Positions 36,501 to 47,973 of a DNA stretch of 64,000 bases are shown here, in pieces; within the stretch, counting starts at the first letter, position 1, and each line of letters starts with the position of its first letter. The position numbers were made by a program, and so were the translations under genes. The notes beneath the pieces are model-generated. The model worked only from the letters and a program-made list of their open reading frames with translations, ran no database searches and was not told the origin of the DNA. Source of the stretch: Coleophoma eucalyptorum (Eukaryota; Ascomycota; Leotiomycetes; Helotiales; Dermateaceae); contig JALRME010000032.1 of NCBI GenBank assembly GCA_026120035.1, positions 62,001 through 126,000 of the forward strand. The letters are read 5' to 3'.

Positions 36501-39130
36501 AAGCCCTCCTTATCAACCTTGACAAGCGGCTTTGGAGGTGCTATGATACTGAAAGAAAAAGATAGCGATACATATCATACAACTCTGGAGGTTCTTTTGA
36601 GTGCGGGCATGCGAGGTGAGCCCGTTCATGCTGCTTTGTTAGAATCTGTACGAGAAGGAGATTCGAATATTGAAATGACGAAGATGATCTACAATAATGG
36701 CGCTTCTGCAGAATGGCAGGAAGGGAAAGCCTTGGATATCGCCGCACAAATGGCATGCATTGATACAATGAAAGTCCTTCTCGGAAGGAAGCTCTCCCAG
36801 TCAACACTAAGCAGAGCATATAGCTCGGCATTAACCTTGCCCCGAGAAGAGCGATATCAAGCTGTCAAACTACTCTTAGAAGCCGGAAAAGAGATCGACA
36901 AACTGGCGGTAAACACTCTCATACACGCTGTGAGGGACAGTGCATTGAACTTCGATTTCATTCAATTACTTTTGGAACATAAAGTTTTTGACGATGGAGC
37001 ATCTATGATTTTTGCGGCAAAGTACTTCGATATCAAAGCACTGACTCTGCTTTTGGAAAGTCCCAAGGCAGCTCAATATACGTCTAAAGCGTTTAGGGCA
37101 GCAATGAGCACGCCGGCCTTTTGGACGTCTGACAAGAGCTTGGCCATTGCTGAAATCCTTCTCGAACATGGTGCCTCGGGTGACCTCGTTGGAGATGCTC
37201 TGATCGAGACCATTGAAAGATACCAGGACGCAAATGAAGGCTTTACGATTAAATTTCTAGATACACTCTTGAGATGTGGAGCTAACGTAAATTACAAACA
37301 AGGTCTTGCGTTACAATACGCAGCACAGCAAGTCGATATATCGCTTATCCAGAAACTGCTACCAAATACCACCTCAAACAGCAAAGCAATGGCCATCCCT
37401 TACCTCTTCAAGAATTCCTCCGATAAATCCACAATTCTCAAGGTTCTTCAAGAATTCAGCGAGTCGGATGTGGACGAAGACCGTGCTCTCGACATTTCCT
37501 TCAAGCATCCCGATCTTGATTTGGAGCCTGTACTATTCATGGCATTAAGCAGCTTCCCACGCAGGACACAAATTCTCCGAGCTCTATTAGATATCGGCTA
37601 TAATCCAAACCAGTGGGGTATGTATGAAATTGACACGGAGATTGGAAATGAACCTTGGCCTGCTCTATGTTGGGCTATCTCTCAGCCAGAAAAGAAGATA
37701 TCAAGTGCCAACATTGAGTTGCTCATTGATGAAGGCGGTATGTTTGGAATATTTCTCAGAGTTACAATATACTGATTTATGCAGCCGATGTAAACTTCAA
37801 GTCAAAGTCAGGGATAACTCCACTGATGCTGAGTATCGAAAATCAGAGACCAGATATCCTTTCCAAGCTCATCTCGAAAGGAGCAAAGGTCACAGTCTCT
37901 AATGAGAATGGCGTTACTCCACTTGCCTTTGCAAGTCAGATCGGCAATACTAAAATGATGGAGCATCTTTTGGCGGCGGGTGCTGAGATTGATGATGGCA
38001 GTTTACATGATGCTGCAGGGGACTTACGCTGTGATGCTATGCGAGTTCTTGTGAAGTATGGTCACGACGTAGACTATCCTAGTGAAAGACATGATGGACG
38101 AAGTGCACTGGCAGAAGTTTGTCTCAATGCTGTCGACAAAGGGACAAGACAGGATCTGGAAGATGCAGTGCGATTCCTACTTGCGAGCGATGCTGACTTC
38201 AAGATCCAAGGAGTTTCAGAGAAGAAGTCTGGGAAATCCATATTTCACTATGCTCTCGACTCTTCGGATCCAGTGATGATCCTTCAAGTCTTACTGAAGC
38301 TTCCACTGTGGAAATTCATCAACGAAGAGTGTTTTCTCTTCCGAGATGAAACATATACTTACTCCCTGACCAAATATGTAGAAAAGGACCTTTTTTCAGG
38401 TCCACAGGCACAAAAGGACGAAATTCTTCGCTTGCTACGCACGAAGAGAGCGACTGATAGATTCTGGGCAACGTCACTAGATGCAACACAGCCTGAAGAC
38501 ATCTGCGGCGCACCTTCACATATTGAAGACGAAGTTCTGCGACAAAAGGCTCGTCAGAAGCGACTCCTCGAACAACGAGAGGATGCGATGGCGATGGTAG
38601 CAATAAAACGTGACACCGTAGTCGAAGAAGGGAAGATCATGATCATCCAAACGAATCAGGAGATAAAACGCACGATGGAGAAATCTCGCGCAGAAGTGCA
38701 TCTGATGGAAATCAAAGCAGATACTGAACTTCGACTCTCTACCCGTGCAGAAAATGAGCGGCAACGGCTGCTTCGTAATACACAGCAGTCAGAAGTAGCA
38801 CATCTCAAATCTCTTGGGGCTGTCCAAGCATCGAACGCACGTGCTATTCGCCATGCGGAAATAGAAGAAGATGCCACTCGGAATTTAATGCAGCTTGAGT
38901 ATGATGAGAAGAGAATCAACCGCGAGAATGACGGTTTGAGGACTAGGTTTGCAATTGAAAACACGGCTCGCGAGGATCAGGAGAAGGCGAATATGAGACT
39001 GCATGAGAGAGAGTTGGTGAGGATGCGTATGCAGCGAAGTGTACTTGATAAGAGCTCTACCCTGGCTGGACAGTTGCAGGCTTCGGGCATGAATCAAAGG
39101 CAGATTGGTTATGTGGTTGGTGAAGTTTAA
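33506..39130 (+). CDS. Giant ankyrin super-repeat protein with C-terminal coiled coil
   Basis: Exons 33506..34780, 34851..37737, 37785..39130; about 1835 aa. The start is the first ATG in frame (M-D-R-H-V-T-P-P-Q-P); the frame is open upstream but only from a GTG, so an extra 5' exon cannot be excluded. Residues about 1-140 are non-repeat and basic. From about 140 to 1550 there are ankyrin-like helices arranged in repeating blocks of roughly 95-100 residues: [G-A-D-I-N-Y-x2-G-x-A-L-x3-A ... L-L-L ... S-L-S-x-A-F ... V-x2-L-L-x-A-G-A-x-G-x2-V-x2-A-L]. The last 250 residues form a long charged coiled coil (Q-K-R-L-L-E-Q-R-E onward). No NACHT/NB-ARC, kinase or transmembrane segment is visible. 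Likely a scaffold; partner unknown. Introns are GT-AG with phases 0 and 1. Confidence 0.88.
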
Positions 39131-40077
39131 GTGGTTGACAATATTATGGTCTCAGTACAAATACATTGGTTTTGGGTTGGATCATCTGGAGTCCGTAGGT
39201 TTTTGGCTGGTTGGAGTTGTGATTACGGGGGCATATCATCGGTATTTGACTTCACATAGAACGTCATTCTACAACCGGTTCTTGAATATCCTAAAATATA
39301 TCTTTTCTTTATGATTATAGTCTTTGAACGAAATTAGGCGGAAGTCCCAGAGTTCAGGGATGTCAGATTTTGACCCTTTCAAGTTTGTCTTTGCGTTTGG
39401 GTCGGCAAGGGGTGTGGATAATACCATTGGAGTACCTTGAAGTCTGGAATTCAACCTTCCTCAGATGCTCCTTGCAAAAATGAAAGCAAAATTAAGCGAG
39501 CGACCAAGTAGAGTCAGTTCGGACGGCAAGTGTTCATATGTCTGGGTACTCAAATCGCCCCTCGTTTGAAGATCCTCCAACCAGGGATCATTCTTGAGAA
39601 TAAAAATAACTTCTCGAATAGCTTGCTTGGATATCTTGCTCTATTGCCAAAATATGTTGACCTTCGCTATCCGTTTCATCCTCCAGAGTTCGAGCTCGTG
39701 GCTTTGGAATGGAAAATCAACAGGTCGAAGAAAGCATCCTGTTGGTCAAATTACGTACATAATATACGAACGAGCTTCCGGTGTTGGCCCAAGTTATGTA
39801 GTACAGCGCTTGAACTTCTGTCTCCGGATGTCATTTTATCAACTTGCCAAATCCCACTTTGAACCGGGTAAATAAAAAGTGCATAAGCGATGTAACGTCT
39901 TGCTTTGCTTGTTTGCCTCCCCACAAAACGGAAAATTCCTTGCTTTTCTTCGTGCGGGGTGGCTTCAATATGCGGTGTACTGATACTTGGAATTGATGGC
40001 GTGGTTGGTATATCTGTCGGGTACAAAGCTGGTACCTTGGTTCTTCCACTTCCAGGGCACAAAAGTTTCCTCTAGCG
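39131..40077. other. Spacer between the ankyrin and GH92 genes
   Basis: About 950 bp holding the ankyrin-gene 3' end and the GH92 promoter. Short open frames at 39530-39862 lack coding features. Confidence 0.55.
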
Positions 40078-42750
40078 ATGTTCTCTTTCCTTTTGATGAA
40101 GATAAACTGCTCCTGGCTATCGCTGCTGGCTTTGGCTACTCTGACGAGAGCTGCTAGTCTCAAGGATTTTACAAAATATGTGAATTTATTTATAGGCACT
40201 GAGGGGCCCGTGGTGGGTAGTGCGTACAACAGTGGGAATGTGTTTCCTGGAGCAAGTCTCCCATTTGGTGCTGTTAAAGTTGGGATCGATACTACAAGGT
40301 AAGCTTCTATCTAGCGACCTCATCATATTTGCAGAGGAGATTTTTATGCTCATTTCGATAATTCTTGCTGACAGCCTGACAGATGGGACACCTCATTTGC
40401 CGCCAATGGAGGATACACACCAGATGGAAACGTGACAGCAATCACTATGCTCCATGAAAGTGGAACGGGTGGCGCACCGACGTATGGAATTGTTCCTCAA
40501 ATGCCTTTAACAAGCCTAGAAGGTGTAAATCTAATGGATAACCTCACATACATGCAGCCACGCACCACCAAAGATACCGCTTCCGTAGGATATTACAAGA
40601 CGAGTCTTGCAAATGGTGTCGTTGCTGAGATGAGTGCTACTCACCATACTGGGATTATTAGTTACCAGTTCCCTGAAAACACTGGTAGGTATGTAGTTGT
40701 GGATATCAGCCATTTTATCCCTAGTAAGGGTAAGAAGGAGCAGTGGTATAGTAACGGTATGATTGAGAAGAGTGAAGATGGTCGCTGGTATTCTGGATAT
40801 GGTGTTTGGAGACAGGGATGGTCTGGAGGTCAGTCACTATTCTCTGCTTGCTCACATAAAAGACGGGCTCTCTAATGGACTTAACAGGTGGAGACTATCG
40901 TGTTTACTTTTGCAGCCAGTACAATACTGAGCCCGACGATGTGCAGTTATTTTCTGGTCCATATACGGATCCTTTTTGGCCGAACGCTACAAATGCAAAA
41001 GCGACATTCACAAACGCCTCATCCATCACTGGTGGCACAGTAGGTTACCAATACGCAGACCGAATTGGAGCCTTATTCAATTTCCCCAGAAATGCAAGCA
41101 CAATAACGTCTAAAATTGGAATTTCTTGGATCTCTGCCCATAAAGCCTGCCAATTTCTCGAGGAAGAAATCCCTCACTGGGATCTCAATACCAGTGTATC
41201 TTCTGCTATAGATACATGGAATAGCGAAGTATTCTCCAAGATCGAAATTCAAAGTAGCAACGAAACTCAATTGGAGATGTTTTATACGGCGCTGTATCAT
41301 GCTCATCTTCTGCCCTCTGATCGGACGGGCGAGAATCCTAATTGGGAGAGTGACGAGCCATATTATGATGACTTTTACACAATTTGGGATACTTTCCGGT
41401 GTCTAGGTAGTCTTTTGACTCTGATATTGCCAGAAAGACAGACGGGGATTGTAAGAGCATTGATTGATATTTGGAGACATGAGAGATTTATGCCTGATGG
41501 TAGAAGTCATAACTATAATGGCCGTGTAAGTTTTATCTTCTAGGCTCTGAAGAATGGTTGTGCAAGGCTGCATAGACTGATGCAAAGCAGGTTCAGGGAG
41601 GCTCGAATTCAGACAACGTGTTAGCGGATGCTTACGTCAAAGGACTTCGCGATGGCATCAATTGGACCGATGGATACGCAGCAATGAAGACCAATGCCGA
41701 AGTGCTTCCTTACAATAACTACGACCCGGAAGATCTAACTGGTAGTACAAAAGAGGGGAGAGGTGCACTTCCTGATTGGCACCAATATGGATATCTCACT
41801 CCAAACTTCGGGCGCAGTCTAAGCAAGACGGTAGACTATTCTTTGAATGATTTTGCTCTCTCACAGGTAGCTAGAGTCGAAGCACCTCAGGATGTAGCAT
41901 TGTATCTAAACCGATCTGCGTAAGTAAACTCCTTTCGATCGTGAAATTTCAATGCTGATATGTTGTCAGCGGGTGGCAAAAGATCTGGCATGCCAATATC
42001 ACCTCACTGAACTATACCGGGTTCCTAGCACCAACCTGGGCAAATGGAAGCGTGATGGCAGGCTACGATCCTCTCTCGTGCGGCTTATGTGAGTGGGACT
42101 CCATCTCCTACGAGGGAGTGCCATGGGAATACAGCTTCAGCATCCCGCACGACATGCAGACACTGATCACGCTCATGGGCGGAGCCAATACAACCGAATC
42201 TCGCCTCGACACAATGTTCGCACCACAACTCTCCGCATCTGATGTTGGCGGTAACAGCATCGGCACCACGATCTTCAATCCTGGAAACGAACCGAGCTTC
42301 ATGACGCCGTTTCTCTATAATTATCTTGGTGGCAAACAGTGGAAGAGTGTGTTGCGGACTCGTCAGATTGTTGATCAGTACTATGGAAATTCGCCTTCCG
42401 GCTTGCCTGGTAATGATGATGCCGGAGCTTTGAGTAGTTGGTTGATTTGGGCCATGTTGGGTCTTTATCCCGTTGTCACACAGCCTGTTTATCTACTCTT
42501 GTCACCATGGTTTGATGATATTAGCGTAAATATTACAACCGGGAAAGTACGGATCACTGCGGATAGGCAGGCTGGAGATGAGGTGTTTGTGCAGAGTGTT
42601 TCAGTCAATGGTGTTCTATGGAACCAGAGTTGGATCTCACATGATATTTTGGTGGACAATGGTGGTGCTAGGATTCATTTTGTCCTTGGCGAAAAGAAGG
42701 CAGAATGGGATTCTGGTGCACTACCGCCGAGCCCTGGCCATCTGGGGTGA
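40078..42750 (+). CDS. Secreted alpha-1,2-mannosidase, glycoside hydrolase family 92
   Basis: Exons 40078..40298, 40383..40828, 40888..41525, 41591..41919, 41970..42750; 804 aa. A signal peptide (about 1-26, ending T-R-A-A) precedes the GH92 N-terminal beta-sandwich start (Y-V-N-L-F-I-G-T-E-G, then N-V-F-P-G-A-S-L-P-F-G). The (alpha/alpha)6 domain carries the family motifs T-I-W-D-T-F-R, W-E-Y-S-F-S-I-P-H-D, and G-N-D-D-A-G-A-L-S-S-W near the C-terminus; in characterised GH92 enzymes a Glu of the W-E-Y region and the Asp residues of N-D-D are in the active site with calcium. These enzymes release alpha-mannose with inversion from N-glycans or fungal mannan. Many N-x-S/T sites fit secretion. 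One oddity: T-F-R-C-L-G-S-L replaces the usual T-F-R-T-x-H-P-L. Confidence 0.95.
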
Positions 42751-43225
42751 ACAATCCATTTCTCAACACTACCTAGTTTACCTATTGAGTCTTCCATTTA
42801 AAAAATAACGCTTCAAATTTAACAAATGAGCTACTTTAACAACCGCAAGTTAAGCGACCCAGATTTCATGATCGGCTAGGTTAGCAAAAGCCTGGAAACA
42901 AGTGACAAACCACCAGAATGTAAAAGACAAATAAGAATCTTATCGAGGACGATTTGTTGAGAAATATTTTATTAATAATATAAGCCAGCTGTTAAGAGAG
43001 ATTGTAGAGATTATAGTAGTGGTTGGCTGCAATAGGAATCGCCAGACTGGCCGTCGCACGCCGTTCGAGACATTCCGTGGCGTAGAGATTCTTCTGATGA
43101 TTTTAATTCTTTGAAAACTATAAGAAGACCACAAGTAAGTCGACCCATGAACGACTCTTCCTCAAAACGCCAAATTATCAAAATCTGTACACTTTTCCTA
43201 TGATCCACAGACAATGCATCTTCAC
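42751..43225. other. Convergent spacer
   Basis: A 475-bp 3' region shared by the GH92 and noc2 genes; AT-rich around 42950-43010; no gene. Confidence 0.6.
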
Positions 43226-45547
43226 CTACTCATCATCCTCATCATCCTCGAATCCCGCCTCGGAATCCTCATCTTCATCCACATCCTCCATCTCCTCGTC
43301 ACTCTCACTTCCACTGCCATCCATAGCCTTCTCCTTCTCACGATCTTCCTGTCTCTTCCTTTCCTCCTCTCTTCTACCCTCCTCGAGCATCTTGGCCTTT
43401 TCTTCTCTCTGTTTTCTCTGGCCAACAACGAAAGCTCCAAGTGGGGTCTTCTCCCATTCAAAACCCTTCAAGAAGTTATCAACGCCAGCACGGTCGTTTG
43501 GTGCAAAATCAACCTTGGCTCTTCGCTCCTCAATGAATCGACTGCTAGCCTCTAGCTTCTGGATGAGTAGCAGGAATGTAGAATTGATCTTGTTGTTCTT
43601 GTTTCCAGAAGTCTTATTGTTTGCGTCCTTCAACCAGCGCTTCATCATTACGAGGACTGGAAGTGCAAGTTCAGGAAACGCGATGCTGGTGGACCACAGA
43701 ACGAAGAACTCTGAAAGAAGCTCAGCGACTTGCTCACCAACGCCATCTTGGTAGACTCGAGTTCGAAGATATGACTTTTGCGCCTTATAGTTAGAGTTGA
43801 AATCCAAACTCTTGAGAGTGCTTGGTTTCGGTGGCTTTTTCATCTCTGCCGTGTTTAGTACCTCAAGAAGAGATGACGCCAGTGGAATGTAGGTCCCAGT
43901 CGCTCTTGATAATCGGAGGAGAGACCGTGTCATGTGAAATCGGAGCGGGAAATATGTGGAGGTTGGAATGAGTCGCATAGCACCCAGTGTAACTTGGACC
44001 GTCGGGTAGATCAGAGGTCGTAGTTGTGATTCTTTTCCATTTTCTGCCTCTTTGATGGGACTGCAATGTTCTGCAAGAACACATGACCAGAAGTCCAAGG
44101 AGTGTACGTATTGCCAGTTATAGACGGTCTTGTAGGACTCCTTTTGGTTGTTCGTAATACTGTTTCTTAAGTGTATGGCAAGTTGACGGATGAATGTGAA
44201 ACCGGTAGCATATCCCACCGATTCATCGATACCCCACAACTCAGCCGCTGAGTTCTTCATGAGGTTTATTCCTTGAATGGTATGGATTGTGGTATTACGG
44301 CTACCCTTGATGAGACCCTGGTAGACGGTCTTCAAAACAGCCTCTCGGATTCCAGGATCTCCAATCACAGTCAACCGGCGAATCACCAAGAATGCTGTGA
44401 TTCGAGTAGCTTCGGTGCTTGAGGCATCGGACCAAACATCAACAACGGTCTTGACGATGTTCTTGAGAACCTTCTTGAAAGAAAGAAGGTATGGAAGCAT
44501 GGGTGTAATGGCAGAAAGGGTGAGTTTGAGGGTTGGTGCGTCAGAGAGAGCTGTGAGAAGGTGGTGAACTGAGGAGGTGTGGGATTTCAGGAGGGGCGTG
44601 AGAGTCTTGAACTTCTTTGAGTCTGTAGGAACCCGTACTTTTCCATGTGCGCTCTCCTTGACAGGAAGGTGGTGGTTCAAAACCTCGGGTACTTGTTTGA
44701 GCGTGACAACAAGCAGGTCGTGGTAGACCTCTGGACTCGATATCGTGTATTTGTAGACTTTGCCTTCATCTTCGTTGACGTGTGCTGCTGCACGGAACGC
44801 CAATACTACTTGTCGCATCGCACGCAATGAGTGTTGATCCTTCATCGCCTTGCTCCATTTTGCGACCATAGCCTTGGTGACTTCAGCAAGATCTTGTATC
44901 TCTTCTTCACCATCAGAGGCTTCTTCGTCTTCGGCCACAGCCTTCTTCGACTTCTTCCGCTTCTTCTTTGGCTTCTCTTCCTCGTCACTTCCACTCAAAT
45001 CATCGACCTCGGCAAGATCTGCATCCTCGTCGAAATCGAGGGCTTCGGGGTCATTCTCCTTCAGGTATTTGTAGAACTCGGGATCTTTCTCGGCCAAAGC
45101 TTCCATGGCTCCTTTGCTCATACCAGTATCGTCAGCATCACTTTCATTCTCGCTGTCACTCATTACTGGTGCCTCCTCAATAGATCCATCCGACGAGGAG
45201 TCATCCTCCTCCTCCTCTGGCTCTGATCGCTTTCGCTTGCCCAGCTTCTCAGATGCTGACTTTTTCGATTTCTTTGCAGGTTTCTCAGGAACTTCAAATC
45301 CACCTTGAAAAAAGTCGTCGACGGTCATCTTTCCAAAAGCGTCCTCCTTTGTGGATCCTGTGTCCTTCTTTTGCTCGCCATCTTGTGCACCATGTAAGAA
45401 CTCTGCATCCTTAGCATTTCGAGCTTGTCGCTTTGCCTTGACCTGTTGTCGTTGCTTGATCTTTGCACCTGCTTTGCGTTGCTCAATCACATCTTTGAGA
45501 TGATTCTTCTCGAACTTGCGGGTTCGTTTTGCGGTACTTTTCGCCAT
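43226..45547 (-). CDS. noc2: Nucleolar complex protein 2 (Noc2)
   Basis: Single-exon gene, 773 aa. The start chosen is M-A-K-S-T-A-K-R-T-R-K-F-E-K-N-H-L (45547), which is the conserved Noc2 N-terminus; an in-frame ATG 96 bp upstream adds unrelated sequence. A basic N-terminal region (K-I-K-Q-R-Q-Q-V-K-A-K-R-Q-A-R) is followed by acidic/Lys patches (residues about 100-240) and then the Noc2 helical-repeat domain (about 250-700). The C-terminus is a highly charged R/E then acidic tail ending D-D-E-D-D-E. Noc2 pairs with Noc1 early and Noc3 later in 60S pre-ribosome maturation and export from the nucleolus. It is divergently placed 247 bp from vps28, so the two may share a promoter. Confidence 0.95.
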   Translation of the reverse strand: MAKSTAKRTRKFEKNHLKDVIEQRKAGAKIKQRQQVKAKRQARNAKDAEFLHGAQDGEQKKDTGSTKEDAFGKMTVDDFFQGGFEVPEKPAKKSKKSASEKLGKRKRSEPEEEEDDSSSDGSIEEAPVMSDSENESDADDTGMSKGAMEALAEKDPEFYKYLKENDPEALDFDEDADLAEVDDLSGSDEEEKPKKKRKKSKKAVAEDEEASDGEEEIQDLAEVTKAMVAKWSKAMKDQHSLRAMRQVVLAFRAAAHVNEDEGKVYKYTISSPEVYHDLLVVTLKQVPEVLNHHLPVKESAHGKVRVPTDSKKFKTLTPLLKSHTSSVHHLLTALSDAPTLKLTLSAITPMLPYLLSFKKVLKNIVKTVVDVWSDASSTEATRITAFLVIRRLTVIGDPGIREAVLKTVYQGLIKGSRNTTIHTIQGINLMKNSAAELWGIDESVGYATGFTFIRQLAIHLRNSITNNQKESYKTVYNWQYVHSLDFWSCVLAEHCSPIKEAENGKESQLRPLIYPTVQVTLGAMRLIPTSTYFPLRFHMTRSLLRLSRATGTYIPLASSLLEVLNTAEMKKPPKPSTLKSLDFNSNYKAQKSYLRTRVYQDGVGEQVAELLSEFFVLWSTSIAFPELALPVLVMMKRWLKDANNKTSGNKNNKINSTFLLLIQKLEASSRFIEERRAKVDFAPNDRAGVDNFLKGFEWEKTPLGAFVVGQRKQREEKAKMLEEGRREEERKRQEDREKEKAMDGSGSESDEEMEDVDEDEDSEAGFEDDEDDE

Positions 45548-45794
45548 TGTGATTGTGGTGAATTGATTGATGTACTGGCTTTGGCACTGCGCAGCATCAG
45601 AAATCTCAATTGTCGAGAAATCGCTATCAATGGATTTGCACATTTTATTTTTGGAGCTAGACTTATCTTGGTGACTATCGGGCGGTCATAAATGGCAGTT
45701 TGTTGCTGCCGAAGATCTGCCGAAATCTGACTACGTGAGCATGCATCTCGAAGAATATGGTGCTTGAGAGCAACATCTCTCCGCGCCCAAGAAT

Positions 45795-46624
45795 ATGTAT
45801 TCGAACCGGCAGGCGTATGCGCCTACTCCGCATAGTTATATTCCAAATACAGCATTATCAGCAACAATAAATCTTGACGAGGTAGGCAGGACGTCCTTAA
45901 TTTCTGTGCTCCAATCAAACTGACCCCTCCAAGGAAGTTAAACTCGCGGAAACTCGCGCAGAACGAGACCTTCAGGACTCCCTTGCAGAGGTCTTCAGTA
46001 TAATAATCACCCTGGATGAGCTGGAGAAGGCATATCTTAAAGATGCAGTGACGGAATCGGACTACACTGAAATTTGTGATCGTCTGTTGAAGCAGTACAA
46101 GGCAATCTTGACAGATGAGGTTGTCGCAAAGGAATTCGTGGACTTGGAGACATTCAAGAATCAGTGGGATGTATGCAGTCATACTCTTTGCGTATAGATG
46201 AGATTTCTGACATTTCTAGATGGAAGCACCAAGAGCTACGGAACGTATACGAATCGGACTTCCTAGTACTGTGACGGCGACTTCACACATACAACCCAAT
46301 CCCTCAAATGGAGGAGGGGGCGGTGGCTCAGGAGGTACTTCAGGTACTCTAATCCTGGAAGCGACGCAAGATTTTATCACTTTTTTGGACGCTCTCAAGC
46401 TCGGACTACTGGCAAAAGATCAACTGCACCCACTCCTCTCCGATGTTATACAGTCAGTCAATAAGGTTACGGATAGGGATTTTGACGGGAGGGGAAAGAT
46501 TGTGCAATGGTTAATTACCTTAAACCAGATGAAGGCGACAGAAGAAGTCAGTGAAGACAAGGCACGAGAGCTGGAGTTGGATATGAATCTTGCTTACCAA
46601 GGATTCAAGGCTACTTTGCAGTAG
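45795..46624 (+). CDS. vps28: ESCRT-I subunit Vps28
   Basis: Exons 45795..45881, 45934..46170, 46220..46624; 242 aa, the normal length of the family. The first exon (29 codons) starts M-Y-S-N-R-Q-A-Y-A-P-T-P; exon 2 encodes the N-terminal helical core (E-V-K-L-A-E-T-R-A-E-R-D, then F-K-N-Q-W-D at its end). Exon 3 has a Gly-rich linker, then the four-helix C-terminal domain (F-I-T-F-L-D-A-L-K-L, L-A-K-D-Q-L-H-P-L-L). Vps28 binds Vps23 through its core and ESCRT-II through its C-terminal domain during multivesicular-body sorting. Acceptors are AAG and TAG, all joins in phase 0. It ends 95 bp from the end of mdm12. Confidence 0.96.
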
Positions 46625-46719
46625 CATCGCAATCAGTCTCTGCATATTTTATGTAATCTAGACTACACATAGCGATGGAGTTGGGGCTCAAATCGTTTGG
46701 TTTTGTTTTCCTGGGCCAG

Positions 46720-47973
46720 CTATACCAGAAAGGTCCAGAAACTGGGATACACAAACTCATCCTCAAAGATGCGCCTGACTTGCTCAAGCACAAACTTCTC
46801 GACCTTGCCGACATTTTTGAGAACCTGCTTTCCATTTTCCCTTTGACCGATCTCGCTCTCTACTTTGATTTCATGCAATAAGCCTCCCATCCTTATTCCA
46901 TCCGTATGCCCATGCTCATTTGGACTATCAGGTCCTACTACAGCGTTCGCATCCTCAGGTGAAAGAAAGCAAAAATGTGCTCTCTTGCGAATATAAGCTA
47001 GGACAGCCACACCGTCGAAAGATAGGCCAGTGATATTGAGCTTTACTGGGATACCTACAAAGCTGGGCATCGGATAGTCAAGCAATATCATAGCTGTGAG
47101 GGAAAGTCTGATATCGCCAGAATAGTGGATCCTGAACACAGTCTGAAGATCCTCAACCCTTGGTTCACGAAATCTTCGTGGTGGTGATGATGGCTCCTCC
47201 TCGACTGACTCGGCAAGATATCCATCCCGGGTCTCTGGTCTGGTCGTAGAAGTGCTTGCTGTGGTCGCACTCAACGTTGAAACGCTCGCGCGCTCACGAA
47301 GTGCTTTTGCTGTAGCATCTCCTGTTGGTGGAGGCGATAATGAACTTTGGCTCGCAGAATGATGATGTCCTCGGCCAGCGGAAGAAGGGAGATTTGAATA
47401 GTCTGGCCAGCCATGTGGAAGATGTGCTCCTGCAACTGCTGCAAGTGGGGTCTGTGTGCCAGACAGACCGCTTGCGAGCTGTGAGTGAAAGTAATTGAGA
47501 TTTGAAGTTCCACCGGGTATTCCTGGTGTGTTAACGCCGAGGAAAGGACTGCCAATCTCTCCAGGTGTCTGCATAGCTCGCATGCCTGGGAGCCGAGTAT
47601 CAATATATGGTGGAGGATGTCTGACAGGCTCAGAGCCATTTGTCCTAAGTACTCTGTCCATCTTCCTTCGCTCTCTCAGATTTCTTGCCTCGGAGTCGTC
47701 ATTCTGCGGCTGCCAGTTTGCATCATCTTCCTGCTCATCGCCATAATCATCTTCAGTCTCCTCGTAAAAGTCTGGTAGAGGATCACAGATATCCTTGAGC
47801 TCTATCTCCGGTACTACGGAGCCAAATTCGAAAGCATGTACATGCACACCTTGAATGAACCGCGGTAGGGTTACCGTCTGGAACTTCTCATGCACGAAAT
47901 CGCGGATCTTGGCTGCCAGAGCGATGCCATCGGGTCCCGAAGTCAACGTGTCCCAATTGATATCGATGGACAT
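46720..47973 (-). CDS. mdm12: ERMES subunit Mdm12
   Basis: Single exon, 417 aa. The start [10 protein letters not shown] and the SMP-domain segments ([22 protein letters not shown] near residues 40-70; [13 protein letters not shown] and I-T-G-L-S-F-D-G-V in the second half) identify Mdm12. As in other filamentous fungi, a long disordered insert (about residues 75-270) splits the SMP domain. It ends [10 protein letters not shown]. Mdm12 bridges ER Mmm1 and mitochondrial Mdm34 in the ER-mitochondria encounter structure and carries phospholipids in its SMP cavity. Convergent with vps28. Confidence 0.97.
   Translation of the reverse strand: MSIDINWDTLTSGPDGIALAAKIRDFVHEKFQTVTLPRFIQGVHVHAFEFGSVVPEIELKDICDPLPDFYEETEDDYGDEQEDDANWQPQNDDSEARNLRERRKMDRVLRTNGSEPVRHPPPYIDTRLPGMRAMQTPGEIGSPFLGVNTPGIPGGTSNLNYFHSQLASGLSGTQTPLAAVAGAHLPHGWPDYSNLPSSAGRGHHHSASQSSLSPPPTGDATAKALRERASVSTLSATTASTSTTRPETRDGYLAESVEEEPSSPPRRFREPRVEDLQTVFRIHYSGDIRLSLTAMILLDYPMPSFVGIPVKLNITGLSFDGVAVLAYIRKRAHFCFLSPEDANAVVGPDSPNEHGHTDGIRMGGLLHEIKVESEIGQRENGKQVLKNVGKVEKFVLEQVRRIFEDEFVYPSFWTFLV

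Noticed and set aside
43200..43754. Ser-rich plus-strand frame
   Set aside because: Antisense of the acidic C-terminal tail of Noc2.
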